A stretch of DNA of 64,000 nt, taken from contig NZ_BAAAUX010000001.1 in the NCBI RefSeq assembly GCF_039534165.1, positions 219,912-283,911 of the forward strand, written 5' to 3'. A program made the position numbers and the translations under genes. Positions 44,676-52,085 of the stretch are shown one piece after another. Each line of letters starts with the position of its first letter. The first letter of the stretch is position 1. Below the pieces are notes generated by a model. It searched no databases. It was not told where the DNA came from and was given only the letters and a program-made list of their open reading frames with translations. This DNA comes from Saccharopolyspora_D taberi. GTDB lineage: Bacteria; Actinomycetota; Actinomycetes; Mycobacteriales; Pseudonocardiaceae.

Positions 44676-45745
44676 GACGATGTCGGGCGGAACCAGCGCC
44701 GCGCGGCGAGCGAGGCGTAGACCAGGGCGACGAGCACCGGGACTTCGATCAGCGGGCCGACGACCCCGGCGAGGGCCTGGCCGCTGGTGACGCCGAAGGT
44801 GCCGATGGCCACCGCGATGGCGAGCTCGAAGTTGTTGCCCGCCGCGGTGAACGACAGCGTCGCCGAGCGTTCGTAGTTCAGCCCGATCGCCTTGCCGAGG
44901 GCGAACGATCCGGCCCACATGATCGCGAAGTAGGCCAGCAGCGGCAGCGCGATGCGGGCGACGTCGGTGGGACGGGCGGTGATCTGGTCGCCTTGCAGGG
45001 CGAACAGGATCACGATGGTGAACAGCAGCCCGTAGAGGGCGACCGGACCGATCCTGGGCAGGAACCGGGTCTCGTACCACTCGCGGCCCTTGGCGCGTTC
45101 GCCGAGCCTGCGGGTCAGGTACCCGGCGACGAGCGGGACGCCGAGGAAGACCAGGACGTTCTTGGCGATCTCCCAGGCCGAGACTTCCAGGCCGACCACC
45201 GGGAGGCCGAGCCAGCCGGGGAGCACGGAGAGGTAGAACCAGCCGAGTCCGGCGAACGCGATCACCTGGAACACCGAGTTCAGCGCGACCAGCACGGCGG
45301 CGGCTTCCCGGTCGCCGCAGGCGAGGTCGTTCCAGATGATCACCATGGCGATGCAGCGGGCCAGGCCGACGATGATCAGCCCGGTGCGGTACTCGGGCAG
45401 GTCCGGCAGGAAGACCCAGGCGAGTGCGAACATCAGCGCCGGACCGAGGACCCAGTTCAGCACCAGCGAGGAGATCATCAGGCGCTTGTCGCCGGTGACG
45501 GCGTCGAGCCGGTCGTAGCGGACCTTGGCCAGCACCGGGTACATCATCACCAGCAGGCCCAGCGCGATCGGCAGCGAGATCCCGTCGACCTGCACCGCGT
45601 CCAGCGCCGGGCCCAGGCCCGGGACCCACCGCCCGGCCAGCAGGCCGGCCACCATCGCCGCCCCGATCCACACCGGCAGCAACCGGTCCAGCGCCGACAG
45701 CCGAGCCGCGACCGGAGCAGTGGCCTGCTCGGCAGTCCGGCTCAT
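44672..45745 (-). CDS. arsB: ACR3-family arsenite efflux pump
   Basis: 357 residues, ten transmembrane helices. ACR3 landmarks include the conserved membrane Cys in GLARCIAMVIIWNDLACGD (about 130-148) and the late GNNFELAIAVAIGTFG with its Glu (about 300). Distinct from the unrelated ArsB permease despite the shared gene symbol. Starts inside the arsR stop (ATGA). Confidence 0.93.
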   Translation of the reverse strand: MSRTAEQATAPVAARLSALDRLLPVWIGAAMVAGLLAGRWVPGLGPALDAVQVDGISLPIALGLLVMMYPVLAKVRYDRLDAVTGDKRLMISSLVLNWVLGPALMFALAWVFLPDLPEYRTGLIIVGLARCIAMVIIWNDLACGDREAAAVLVALNSVFQVIAFAGLGWFYLSVLPGWLGLPVVGLEVSAWEIAKNVLVFLGVPLVAGYLTRRLGERAKGREWYETRFLPRIGPVALYGLLFTIVILFALQGDQITARPTDVARIALPLLAYFAIMWAGSFALGKAIGLNYERSATLSFTAAGNNFELAIAVAIGTFGVTSGQALAGVVGPLIEVPVLVALVYASLAARRWFRPTSS

Positions 45746-46101
45746 GCGGTCACCGCCTCGGCGTCGGCGGGCAGCAGCACCATCGACACCGCGCGCAGGG
45801 TCTCCGGCCGCACCCGGTAGTAGATCCAGGTGCCGCGCCGTTCGCCCTCGATCACCCCGGCCTCCCGCAGCACCTTGAGGTGGTGCGAGATCGTCGGCCC
45901 GGACAGGTCGAAAGGTCCCGTCAGATCGCACACGCACGCCTCACCGCCCGCGTGCGAGGCGATCAGCGACAGCAGCCGCAGCCGGACCGGTTCTCCGATG
46001 GCCTTGAACACCCGGGCCAGCTCCGCCGACTGCCCGGCCGTCAGCGGCACGCGCATCAACGGCGAGCAGCACAGCGCGGTGTCCCCATCCTGATTCGACA
46101 T
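45742..46101 (-). CDS. arsR: ArsR-family arsenite-responsive repressor
   Basis: 119 residues. The winged helix is at about 28-95 (RLRLLSLIASHAGGEACVCDLTG, recognition helix TISHHLKVLREAG). Metalloid site: C56-V-C58 in the ACVCDL motif at the start of the DNA-reading helix, as in classical ArsR; a further Cys pair C11-C12 near the N-terminus may supply the third ligand. First gene of the arsR-ACR3-arsC operon. Confidence 0.93.
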   Translation of the reverse strand: MSNQDGDTALCCSPLMRVPLTAGQSAELARVFKAIGEPVRLRLLSLIASHAGGEACVCDLTGPFDLSGPTISHHLKVLREAGVIEGERRGTWIYYRVRPETLRAVSMVLLPADAEAVTA

Positions 46102-46140
46102 GCACCTAACTTGACACACATCGAAACAGGGAGCAAGCTG

Positions 46141-46164
46141 CTGTTTAGATAAACATCTAGACAG
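46141..46164 (+). promoter_or_regulatory. putative ArsR operator upstream of arsI
   Basis: Arms CTGTTTAGAT and ATCTAGACAG (9 of 10 paired) around AAAC, running up to the ribosome binding site GGAG of the VOC gene and lying in the 71-base divergent gap with arsR. Its A/T richness stands out from the surroundings. Confidence 0.6.
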
Positions 46165-46172
46165 GAGCCGTG

Positions 46173-46604
46173 ATGTCCCGCATCCAACTCGCCCTCCGCG
46201 TCGGTGACCTGGAGGGCTCGATCTCCTTCTACTCCAAGCTCTTCGGCGTCGAACCGGCCAAGCGCAGGCCCGGCTACGCCAACTTCGCCGTCGCCGAACC
46301 ACCGCTGAAGCTGGTCCTGCTCGAAGGGGAACCCGGCCAGGACGCCGCTATGGACCACCTCGGCGTCGAGGTCGACGACACCGCGACCGTCGACGACGCC
46401 ACCCGCCGGCTCTCGGAGCTGGGGCTGTTCACGCAGGTCGAGAACGACACCACCTGCTGCTACGCGCGCCAGGACAAGGTCTGGGTGCACGGCCCCGGCC
46501 GGGAACCGTGGGAGGTCTACGTGGTCAAGGCCGACTCCGAGACCGCGGGCCAAGCACCCGACCTCCAGGTCGAACAGGGGGAGGCCCGCACCGCCTGCTG
46601 CTGA
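46173..46604 (+). CDS. ArsI/CadI-type VOC protein
   Basis: 143 residues. The motif NDTTCCYARQDKVWV contains the adjacent Cys pair C95-C96 that binds trivalent organoarsenicals in ArsI (an Fe-dependent C-As lyase), and the same pair occurs in cadmium-induced CadI. A C-terminal TACC adds two more Cys. His ligand candidates: H62 region (MDHLGVEVD), His in VHGPGREPWEVYVV and the terminal Glu. Divergent from arsR, so arsenic-responsive; ATG chosen 6 bases after GGAG. Confidence 0.85.
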   Translation: MSRIQLALRVGDLEGSISFYSKLFGVEPAKRRPGYANFAVAEPPLKLVLLEGEPGQDAAMDHLGVEVDDTATVDDATRRLSELGLFTQVENDTTCCYARQDKVWVHGPGREPWEVYVVKADSETAGQAPDLQVEQGEARTACC

Positions 46605-46692
46605 ACGGTCCTCCCGGCGCTCAGGTGCCCGCCAGGCAGAATGTCGCCCGGAACCAGGATGTTGCCGGACGTCACGGGCGGAGGAGGACGCG

Positions 46693-47580
46693 GTGCAGTC
46701 GGTTGGCGTGATCGGGCTCGGGCCGATGGGGGCGAACCTCGCCCTGCGGCTGGCGGACGCGGGATACGACGTCGTCGCCACCTCGCGCAGCGAGGTGACC
46801 CGGGAAGCCGCCGCGCAGCAAGGGGTCCGCGTCGTCGGTGACGTGCCTGCGCTGGCCGCGCGGCTGCGGGAGACCGGGTCCGAGCCGGTGGTCGTGGTGT
46901 CGCTCCCGGCGGGCCCGCAGGTGCGGGCGGCGGCGGAGGAACTGCTCGGCGCGGGCGGCCGGTTCGTCGTGATCGACACCAGCACGTGCGCTCCCGCCGA
47001 CGCTCGCGCACTGGCCGAGGACCTGCACGCCCGGGGCTGCGCGGTCGTCGACGCGCCGGTCTCCGGTGGTCCGACCGCCGCGCGGGCGGGCTCGCTGTCG
47101 GTCATGGTCGGCGGGACCGAGGACGACATCACCGCCGCCGACGAGGTGATCCGCGCGTTCGCCGGGCGGGTCGTGGTGTGCGGAGGGCCCGGTGCGGGCC
47201 AGATCGCCAAGGCGTGCAACCAGCTCGTCGTCACCGCCAACATCGCCGTGGTCGCCGAGGCGCTGGTGACCGCCTCGGCGCTGGGCGCCGATCCGGCGGC
47301 CGTGCGCGAAGCCCTGCTCGGCGGCTACGCCGCCAGCCGCATCCTCGAACTGCACGGCGACCGCATGCTGCGCCGAGACTTCACCCTCGGCGCCGCCGCG
47401 CGCACGCAGCTCAAGGACATCGGCATCATCCGGGAGCTGACCGAGGGCGTGGTGGACAACCAGGTCTTCGAGGCCGCCGCCCGCACGATGGCCGAGCTGG
47501 TCGAGTCCGGTGGCGGCGACCTCGACCACAGCGCCGCCGTGCAGGTCGTCGAGCGGCGGGCGGGCCACCGGCTGGGCTGA
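46693..47580 (+). CDS. 3-hydroxyisobutyrate/tartronate-semialdehyde-type dehydrogenase
   Basis: 295 residues, beta-hydroxyacid dehydrogenase family. The cofactor loop GLGPMGANLA is at 8-17, substrate loop DAPVSGGPTAARAG at 120-133 and catalytic K173 in GAGQIAKACNQ with N176. GTG start with GGAGGACGCG before it. Single gene; substrate unresolved among 3-hydroxyisobutyrate, D-glycerate and related acids, or the imine-reductase-like branch, which would lack K173. Confidence 0.9.
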   Translation: MQSVGVIGLGPMGANLALRLADAGYDVVATSRSEVTREAAAQQGVRVVGDVPALAARLRETGSEPVVVVSLPAGPQVRAAAEELLGAGGRFVVIDTSTCAPADARALAEDLHARGCAVVDAPVSGGPTAARAGSLSVMVGGTEDDITAADEVIRAFAGRVVVCGGPGAGQIAKACNQLVVTANIAVVAEALVTASALGADPAAVREALLGGYAASRILELHGDRMLRRDFTLGAAARTQLKDIGIIRELTEGVVDNQVFEAAARTMAELVESGGGDLDHSAAVQVVERRAGHRLG

Positions 47581-47956
47581 TCCGCAGGCATGTCAAGCCG
47601 CACGCCGCCGGAAAATCGGTGCGCGATTCTCACTCCGGGAAACTCGGTGGTGGCCCGCCGCAAGAATTCCCCTGCGCCGCAAGGGTAAGAGTCCACATGC
47701 ACTCTTCCGGCCGAGCCGGGTCACCGGCGGTGAGCCCGCTGCGATGAACGAGTGTTGCCGGAATCTCCCGCGTGGCGCGGAACTCCACGCCCGCGGCGGT
47801 TGTGCGCGGGAGCATCGCTCACTCTCGGTCGAACGCCGGGAAACCTGGCAATCACGGGAAAACGAGTTTCGTTGACGTCGTGCCTACTGGTCAGTAAGTA
47901 TCTCTCCGCCGCGCGGCTCAACCTGGTGTTCTCCGACGATTCCCGAGGTGAGGCCA
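47581..47956. other. intergenic region with a possible promoter
   Basis: 376 bases without a credible gene. A TTGACG hexamer at 47872-47877 is followed after 17 bases by TAAGTA at 47895-47900, a poor -10 match, about 55 bases before the next start codon. The rest shows no strong hairpin or repeat. Confidence 0.35.
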
Positions 47957-48583
47957 ATGAAGTCCGCCCTTCGTCCGCTGACCGCGACCGCGCTGGTCGC
48001 CGTCGCCGCCCTGGCGTTCACGCCGCAGGCCGCGGCAGCTTCGTTCGACATCAACTTCGACTGCTCCGGCGACTCGCCGGTCGGCGAGCAGAAGTTCACC
48101 CTGGGCCAGAGCACCGACGTGACCGCGCCGGCGACGGTCGCGCCGGGTGCCGCGCTCGACATCGTCATCGACCCCGCGCCGAACACGGTTCCGGGTGAGG
48201 TCAACGGCTACACCGTCAAGCGGGTCGAGCAGATGGACCTGCGGATCCCGATCCCGGCCAACTCGACCTACGTCTCGGCCGACCTGGCCGGCGGGTCCGG
48301 CCTAGGTCCGAACCCGCCGACGATCACCCTGGAGGGCAACGTCGCCGTCCTGCACCTCGACGGGCCGCTCAACGGCGGCCAGCCGTTCGAGCTCCCGACG
48401 GTCACCGCCCACCTCACCGCGGGGGACTCCGGCACGATCGAGACCAAGCTGGCGGGCACCAGCTACGACGACCCGGGGCTGACCTTCACGGCCGTCGTGT
48501 CGTCGGTCATCGGCGACCAGAGCGTGCCGTCGCGGTGCTTCCCCAACCCCAACCCGGTGCTCACCACCACGACCATCGGCTGA
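47957..48583 (+). CDS. secreted protein of unknown function
   Basis: 208 residues. Sec signal peptide at 1 to about 29 (TALVAVAALAFTPQAAAA). The mature part is a 180-residue beta-rich domain with one Cys near each end (FDCSGDSP and SRCFPNP), likely disulphide-bonded. Similar Cys-bounded secreted beta domains are common in Pseudonocardiales, but I cannot name a function. ATG at 47957 follows GAGGTGAGG. Followed by a strong terminator. Confidence 0.75.
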   Translation: MKSALRPLTATALVAVAALAFTPQAAAASFDINFDCSGDSPVGEQKFTLGQSTDVTAPATVAPGAALDIVIDPAPNTVPGEVNGYTVKRVEQMDLRIPIPANSTYVSADLAGGSGLGPNPPTITLEGNVAVLHLDGPLNGGQPFELPTVTAHLTAGDSGTIETKLAGTSYDDPGLTFTAVVSSVIGDQSVPSRCFPNPNPVLTTTTIG

Positions 48584-48605
48584 CCGCTTCCGGCCGCTGG
48601 AACGG

Positions 48606-48633
48606 CGCCCGTCCGGCCACCACCGGACGGGCG
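48606..48633 (+). terminator. terminator after the secreted protein gene
   Basis: Perfect 11-bp arms CGCCCGTCCGG and CCGGACGGGCG with loop CCACCA, 23 bases beyond the stop codon. Confidence 0.7.
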
Positions 48634-48648
48634 TCGCGTTCGCACTTG

Positions 48649-48670
48649 ACGGAGTGAGTACTCACTCCGT
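48649..48670 (+). promoter_or_regulatory. 22-bp palindromic operator of the following TetR gene
   Basis: Perfect palindrome with half-site ACGGAGTGAGT, ending 12 bases before the start codon. A TTGACG -35-like hexamer overlaps its left end (48647-48652 region), so bound protein would cover the promoter. Fits autorepression. Confidence 0.75.
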
Positions 48671-48682
48671 AGCTTCGAAGGC

Positions 48683-49285
48683 ATGGCGGAAACCAAACCC
48701 AGGCGCCGCGCGCCGGGCATGACTCCCGAACAACGCAGGCAGATGATCGTGGCCGCGGCGCTGCCGCTGGTCGCCGAACGCGGAGCGGCGGTGACGACCG
48801 CGCAGGTCGCGCGCGCCGCCGCGATCGGGGAGGGGACGATCTTCCGCGTCTTCAAGGACAAGGACGAGCTGATCGACGCGTGCGTGGCCGAGGTGCTCAG
48901 CCCCGATCACACCGTGCGGGAGATCGGTTCGGTCTCCCTGGACCAGCCGCTGGCGGACCGGCTGGCCGAGGCCGCCGACGCACTGGCCGCCGACTTCGGG
49001 CGGATCACCGCGATGATGGCCGCGCTGCACGCCTCCGGCCGCGCCCGCAGGCCCGGTCCGGACCGGCCCCCGCAGGCCGACCGCGACGAGTCGATGGCCG
49101 CCGTCCGCGACGCGATGGCCGAGCTGTTCGAGCCGGAGCGCGCCACGCTGCGGCTCCCCGCCGAGCAGCTCGCCGCGATGTTCCTCGGACTGCTGTTCAC
49201 GCGCTCCCGGATCCACACCGGGCTGGACACCGCCGAACTCGTCGACACCTTCCTCAACGGAGCCATCAAGGAGGAGCAGGCATGA
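48683..49285 (+). CDS. TetR-family regulator
   Basis: 200 residues. HTH at about 38-60 (TTAQVARAAAIGEGTIFRVF). The C-terminal ligand domain is not assignable, but an FRVFKDKDELIDACVAEVL linker is typical of actinobacterial drug-efflux or metabolite sensors. Overlaps the VOC gene by ATGA, so the two are co-expressed under the palindrome upstream; the VOC protein may handle the ligand. Confidence 0.9.
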   Translation: MAETKPRRRAPGMTPEQRRQMIVAAALPLVAERGAAVTTAQVARAAAIGEGTIFRVFKDKDELIDACVAEVLSPDHTVREIGSVSLDQPLADRLAEAADALAADFGRITAMMAALHASGRARRPGPDRPPQADRDESMAAVRDAMAELFEPERATLRLPAEQLAAMFLGLLFTRSRIHTGLDTAELVDTFLNGAIKEEQA

Positions 49286-49653
49286 CCGTCGTGCTGAACC
49301 ACACCATCGTCCCGGCCGCCGACCACCGGGCCGCCGCGGACTTCTTCGCCGGGATCATGGGCCTGGAGCGGCTGGAACCCCAGGGCGCGAGCGGGCACTT
49401 CGAGCCGGTCCGGGTCAACGACTCGCTGACGCTGGAGTTCATGGCGGTCGAGGACGCCCAGCCGCACCACCTGGCCTTCGACGTCGACGCGGCGGAGTTC
49501 GACGCGATCCTCGCCCGGATCAGGGAGCGAGGCGTGGTGTTCGGCAGCAGCCCGCGCGAGCCCGGCAACGGGCGCACCGACCACCCGCTGTGCGAGCGCG
49601 GGTTCTTCTTCAGCGACGAGTCCGGGAACCTCTACGAGGTCATGTCCGCCTGA
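49282..49653 (+). CDS. VOC-family protein co-transcribed with TetR
   Basis: 123 residues, glyoxalase fold. Metal-ligand candidates are His7 (LNHTIVPA), His in PHHLAFDVD (about 63) and the terminal Glu of SGNLYEVMS. A cysteine in HPLCERGFFF is unusual. Function unknown; its coupling to the regulator suggests a detoxification or substrate-binding role. Confidence 0.82.
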   Translation: MTVVLNHTIVPAADHRAAADFFAGIMGLERLEPQGASGHFEPVRVNDSLTLEFMAVEDAQPHHLAFDVDAAEFDAILARIRERGVVFGSSPREPGNGRTDHPLCERGFFFSDESGNLYEVMSA

Positions 49654-50295
49654 TCAGCGGCAGGTGCCGAGCATGTCCTGCAACGCGGTCCGCTCCTGCG
49701 GGGTGACGGTGAGCGCGTAGGCGTTCTTGACCTCGATCCAGTCGGTCGCGTAGTCGCACCAGTACCCGGCGGCGGGCTTCCAGGTCGACGGGTCCTGGTC
49801 GCCCTTGGCCCGGTTGGAACCGGCGTCGACGGCGAGCAGCTGCGGCGACCGGAGGTCGTTGGCGAACTCCGAGCGCCGCTGCGCGGTCCAGTCCTTCGCG
49901 CCGCTGCGCCACGCGTTGGCGAGCGGAACGGTGTGGTCGATGTCCAGTTTGGACGGATCGGTGATGGTTTCACCGGTGTAGGCGCTGGTCCACGAGCCCG
50001 AGGTGGCCTCGCAGGCGCCGTTGACCCGCACCCCGGAGCCGTCGCGTTCGAGGACGGCCTCGCGGGTGTTGCAGTTCCTGCCCGCCTGCGGCTGGGCGGT
50101 CCAGTGCTCGAAGCTGTCCCGGGAGTAGCCGTCCATGGTCCCGGCCGGTGCGACCTTCAGCGCGGCGAGCTGCTCGGCGGCCGGGCCGGACGCGGCGGCG
50201 GGCTCGTCGTCGAGCCAGCCGGACTCGAACACCAGCCAGCCCGCGCCCAGCAGCACGAAAGCGACGACCGTGGTCCACAGCGACTTCTTGGGCAT
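49654..50295 (-). CDS. secreted or membrane-anchored HNH nuclease (DUF1524-type)
   Basis: 213 residues. An N-terminal hydrophobic helix (8-24) acts as signal anchor. The HNH motif is DIDHTVPLANAW (about 118) with the later Asn in SPQLLAVDAGSNRAKGDQDP and Trp-Lys-Pro, matching the GmrSD-C/DUF1524 HNH domain found in many surface nucleases of actinomycetes. Cys pairs (NCNTREAV, GACEAT, YWCDYA, GTCR) suggest disulphides outside the cell. Likely nucleic-acid scavenging. Confidence 0.85.
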   Translation of the reverse strand: MPKKSLWTTVVAFVLLGAGWLVFESGWLDDEPAAASGPAAEQLAALKVAPAGTMDGYSRDSFEHWTAQPQAGRNCNTREAVLERDGSGVRVNGACEATSGSWTSAYTGETITDPSKLDIDHTVPLANAWRSGAKDWTAQRRSEFANDLRSPQLLAVDAGSNRAKGDQDPSTWKPAAGYWCDYATDWIEVKNAYALTVTPQERTALQDMLGTCR

Positions 50296-50422
50296 GCCCC
50301 GGATTCGATCACGTTCCCCGGTTCGTGCCCATACGCCGAAGGGGGAGATCACAGCCCGCCGCGGGAGATCGCGGCGACCGTGCGGCCGAATCCTGTTGCG
50401 GCGCAACGGTTTGCGGCGAGCA

Positions 50423-50463
50423 GAAGAGGTCCCTCCGGGACGGGGGACCGGAGGGACCTCTTC
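50423..50463 (-). terminator. terminator of the betaine operon
   Basis: Perfect 16-bp arms GAAGAGGTCCCTCCGG and CCGGAGGGACCTCTTC with a 9-base loop, 47 bases beyond the choline oxidase stop codon. Confidence 0.75.
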
Positions 50464-50509
50464 ACCCGCGCGCCCGCGGCGCGCGGAACGGACGAGCCTG
50501 GCGCTCAGC

Positions 50510-52066
50510 TCAGGCGTTGTCCTCCTTCAACATGTCGGAGCACTTCTCACCGATGGCCATAGTGGTGATGTTGGGGTTCACCGCCACCAGGAACGGCATC
50601 GCCGAGGCGTCGGCGACCCGCAGGCCCTGCACGCCCTTGACCCGCAGCCGCGCGTCAAGCGGGGCGTCGTCGCCCGAACCCATCGGCACCGACGCCGCCG
50701 GGTGGTAGACCGTGTTGTGGGTCTTGCGGATGTAGTCGGCGATCTCGTCGTCGGTGACCACGTCCGGGCCCGGGTGCAGCTCGGCACCGGCCCAGCCCTG
50801 CATCGCCTGCTGCGAGACGATCCTGCGGGCGAGCTTGATGCCCTCGGTCATGACCCGCATGTCGTGCGGGTCGGTGAAGTAGCGCGGGTCGACCTTCGGC
50901 TTGTCCCGGAAGTCCCGGCTGCGCAACCGGACCGTGCCGGTGGAGCGGGCGCGGGTGACGTTCGGGGTCAGGCAGAAGCCGTTTTCCGTGGTCGGGTAGC
51001 CCTGCCGTGCGGTGTGCATGTCGAACGGCACCGAGCCGTAGTGGAACATCAGGTCCGGCCGGTCCAGGCCCGGCTCGGTGGTGGTGAAGATGCCGATCTC
51101 CCACCACTGCGTGGAGTCGGTGACCATCGGCTGCCTGGCGTCCCAGCCGATGACGCCTTCGGGGTGGTCCTGCAGGTTCGAGCCGACGCCGGGGGAGTCG
51201 ACCAGCACGTCCACCCCGACCTCACGCAGGTGCTCGGCGGGCCCGATGCCGGAGAGCATCAGCAGCTTCGGGGTGTCGATGGCGCCCGTGGACAGCACCA
51301 CCTCGCGCCGCGCCGCGATCCGGCGGGTGTGGATCAGGTCGGGGGCCAGGATCTCCACGCCGGTGGCGCGCTTGCCGTCGAAGGTGACCTTCTTGGCGCG
51401 GGCCTCGGTGCGGACCTCGAGGTTCGGCCGCTTGCCCATGATCGGGTGCAGGTAGGACACCGACGATGACGAGCGGGTGCCGTCCTCGCGGGCGTTGATC
51501 TGGAACCAGTTCGCGCCGTGGGTGACGGTCTTGCCGGAGTTGAACTCGGTGATGGGGATGCCCGCCTGCTCGCACGCCTGGAGCAGAGCCACGCCCGACG
51601 GGTCCTTCGGCGGGACGCTGCGCAGGGTAACTGGACCGCTGCGGCCGTGGTGCTCGCCTGGGCCGTCGTTGGTTTCCAGCCGTTTGTAGAGGGGGAAGAT
51701 GTCCTTGGCGCCCCAGCCGGTGGCGCCCATCGACTCCCATTCGTCGAGGTCCTCGGCCGGGGCCCAGAACGCGATGCACGAGTTGTGCGAGGAACAGCCG
51801 CCGAGCACGCGGGCGCGGGCGTGCCGCATGAACGAGTTGCCGTTGGCCTGCGGTTCGATCAGGTAGTCCCAGTCGTATCCGGACTCCAGCAGCCCCATCC
51901 AGCGGTTGAGCTCCAGGATCGCCTTGTCGCCCACATCGGACGGTCCGGCCTCCAGCAGGCAGACGGTCACGTCGGGGTCCTCGGACAGCCGGGCGGCCAC
52001 CGCGGCACCGGCACTGCCACCGCCGACCACGACGTAGTCGAAGACGTCGTCGAACTGTTCGGTCAT
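50510..52066 (-). CDS. codA: choline oxidase (GMC flavoprotein)
   Basis: 518 residues. Oxidises choline through betaine aldehyde to glycine betaine, giving H2O2. FAD-binding GGGSAGAAVAARLSEDP at about 15-31. GGCSSHNSC at 89-97 contains H94, equivalent to the covalent flavin-linking His99 of the Arthrobacter enzyme, and S96. The C-terminal active site HNTVYHPAASVPMG contains the catalytic His, and VNPNIT the Asn that is its partner. The near-identical phrasing along the whole length distinguishes it from choline dehydrogenase BetA. In the Arthrobacter enzyme the motif reads YHPVGTVRMG; here Val-Gly-Thr is replaced by Ala-Ala-Ser, so Val464 is not conserved. Confidence 0.93.
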   Translation of the reverse strand: MTEQFDDVFDYVVVGGGSAGAAVAARLSEDPDVTVCLLEAGPSDVGDKAILELNRWMGLLESGYDWDYLIEPQANGNSFMRHARARVLGGCSSHNSCIAFWAPAEDLDEWESMGATGWGAKDIFPLYKRLETNDGPGEHHGRSGPVTLRSVPPKDPSGVALLQACEQAGIPITEFNSGKTVTHGANWFQINAREDGTRSSSSVSYLHPIMGKRPNLEVRTEARAKKVTFDGKRATGVEILAPDLIHTRRIAARREVVLSTGAIDTPKLLMLSGIGPAEHLREVGVDVLVDSPGVGSNLQDHPEGVIGWDARQPMVTDSTQWWEIGIFTTTEPGLDRPDLMFHYGSVPFDMHTARQGYPTTENGFCLTPNVTRARSTGTVRLRSRDFRDKPKVDPRYFTDPHDMRVMTEGIKLARRIVSQQAMQGWAGAELHPGPDVVTDDEIADYIRKTHNTVYHPAASVPMGSGDDAPLDARLRVKGVQGLRVADASAMPFLVAVNPNITTMAIGEKCSDMLKEDNA

Positions 52067-52085
52067 GTCGTATCTCCGTTTCAGC

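Noticed and set aside
50510..52066. Choline dehydrogenase BetA
   Set aside because: Full-length phrasing and the GGCSSHNSC flavin-linking His match choline oxidase; BetA has a different active-site environment.
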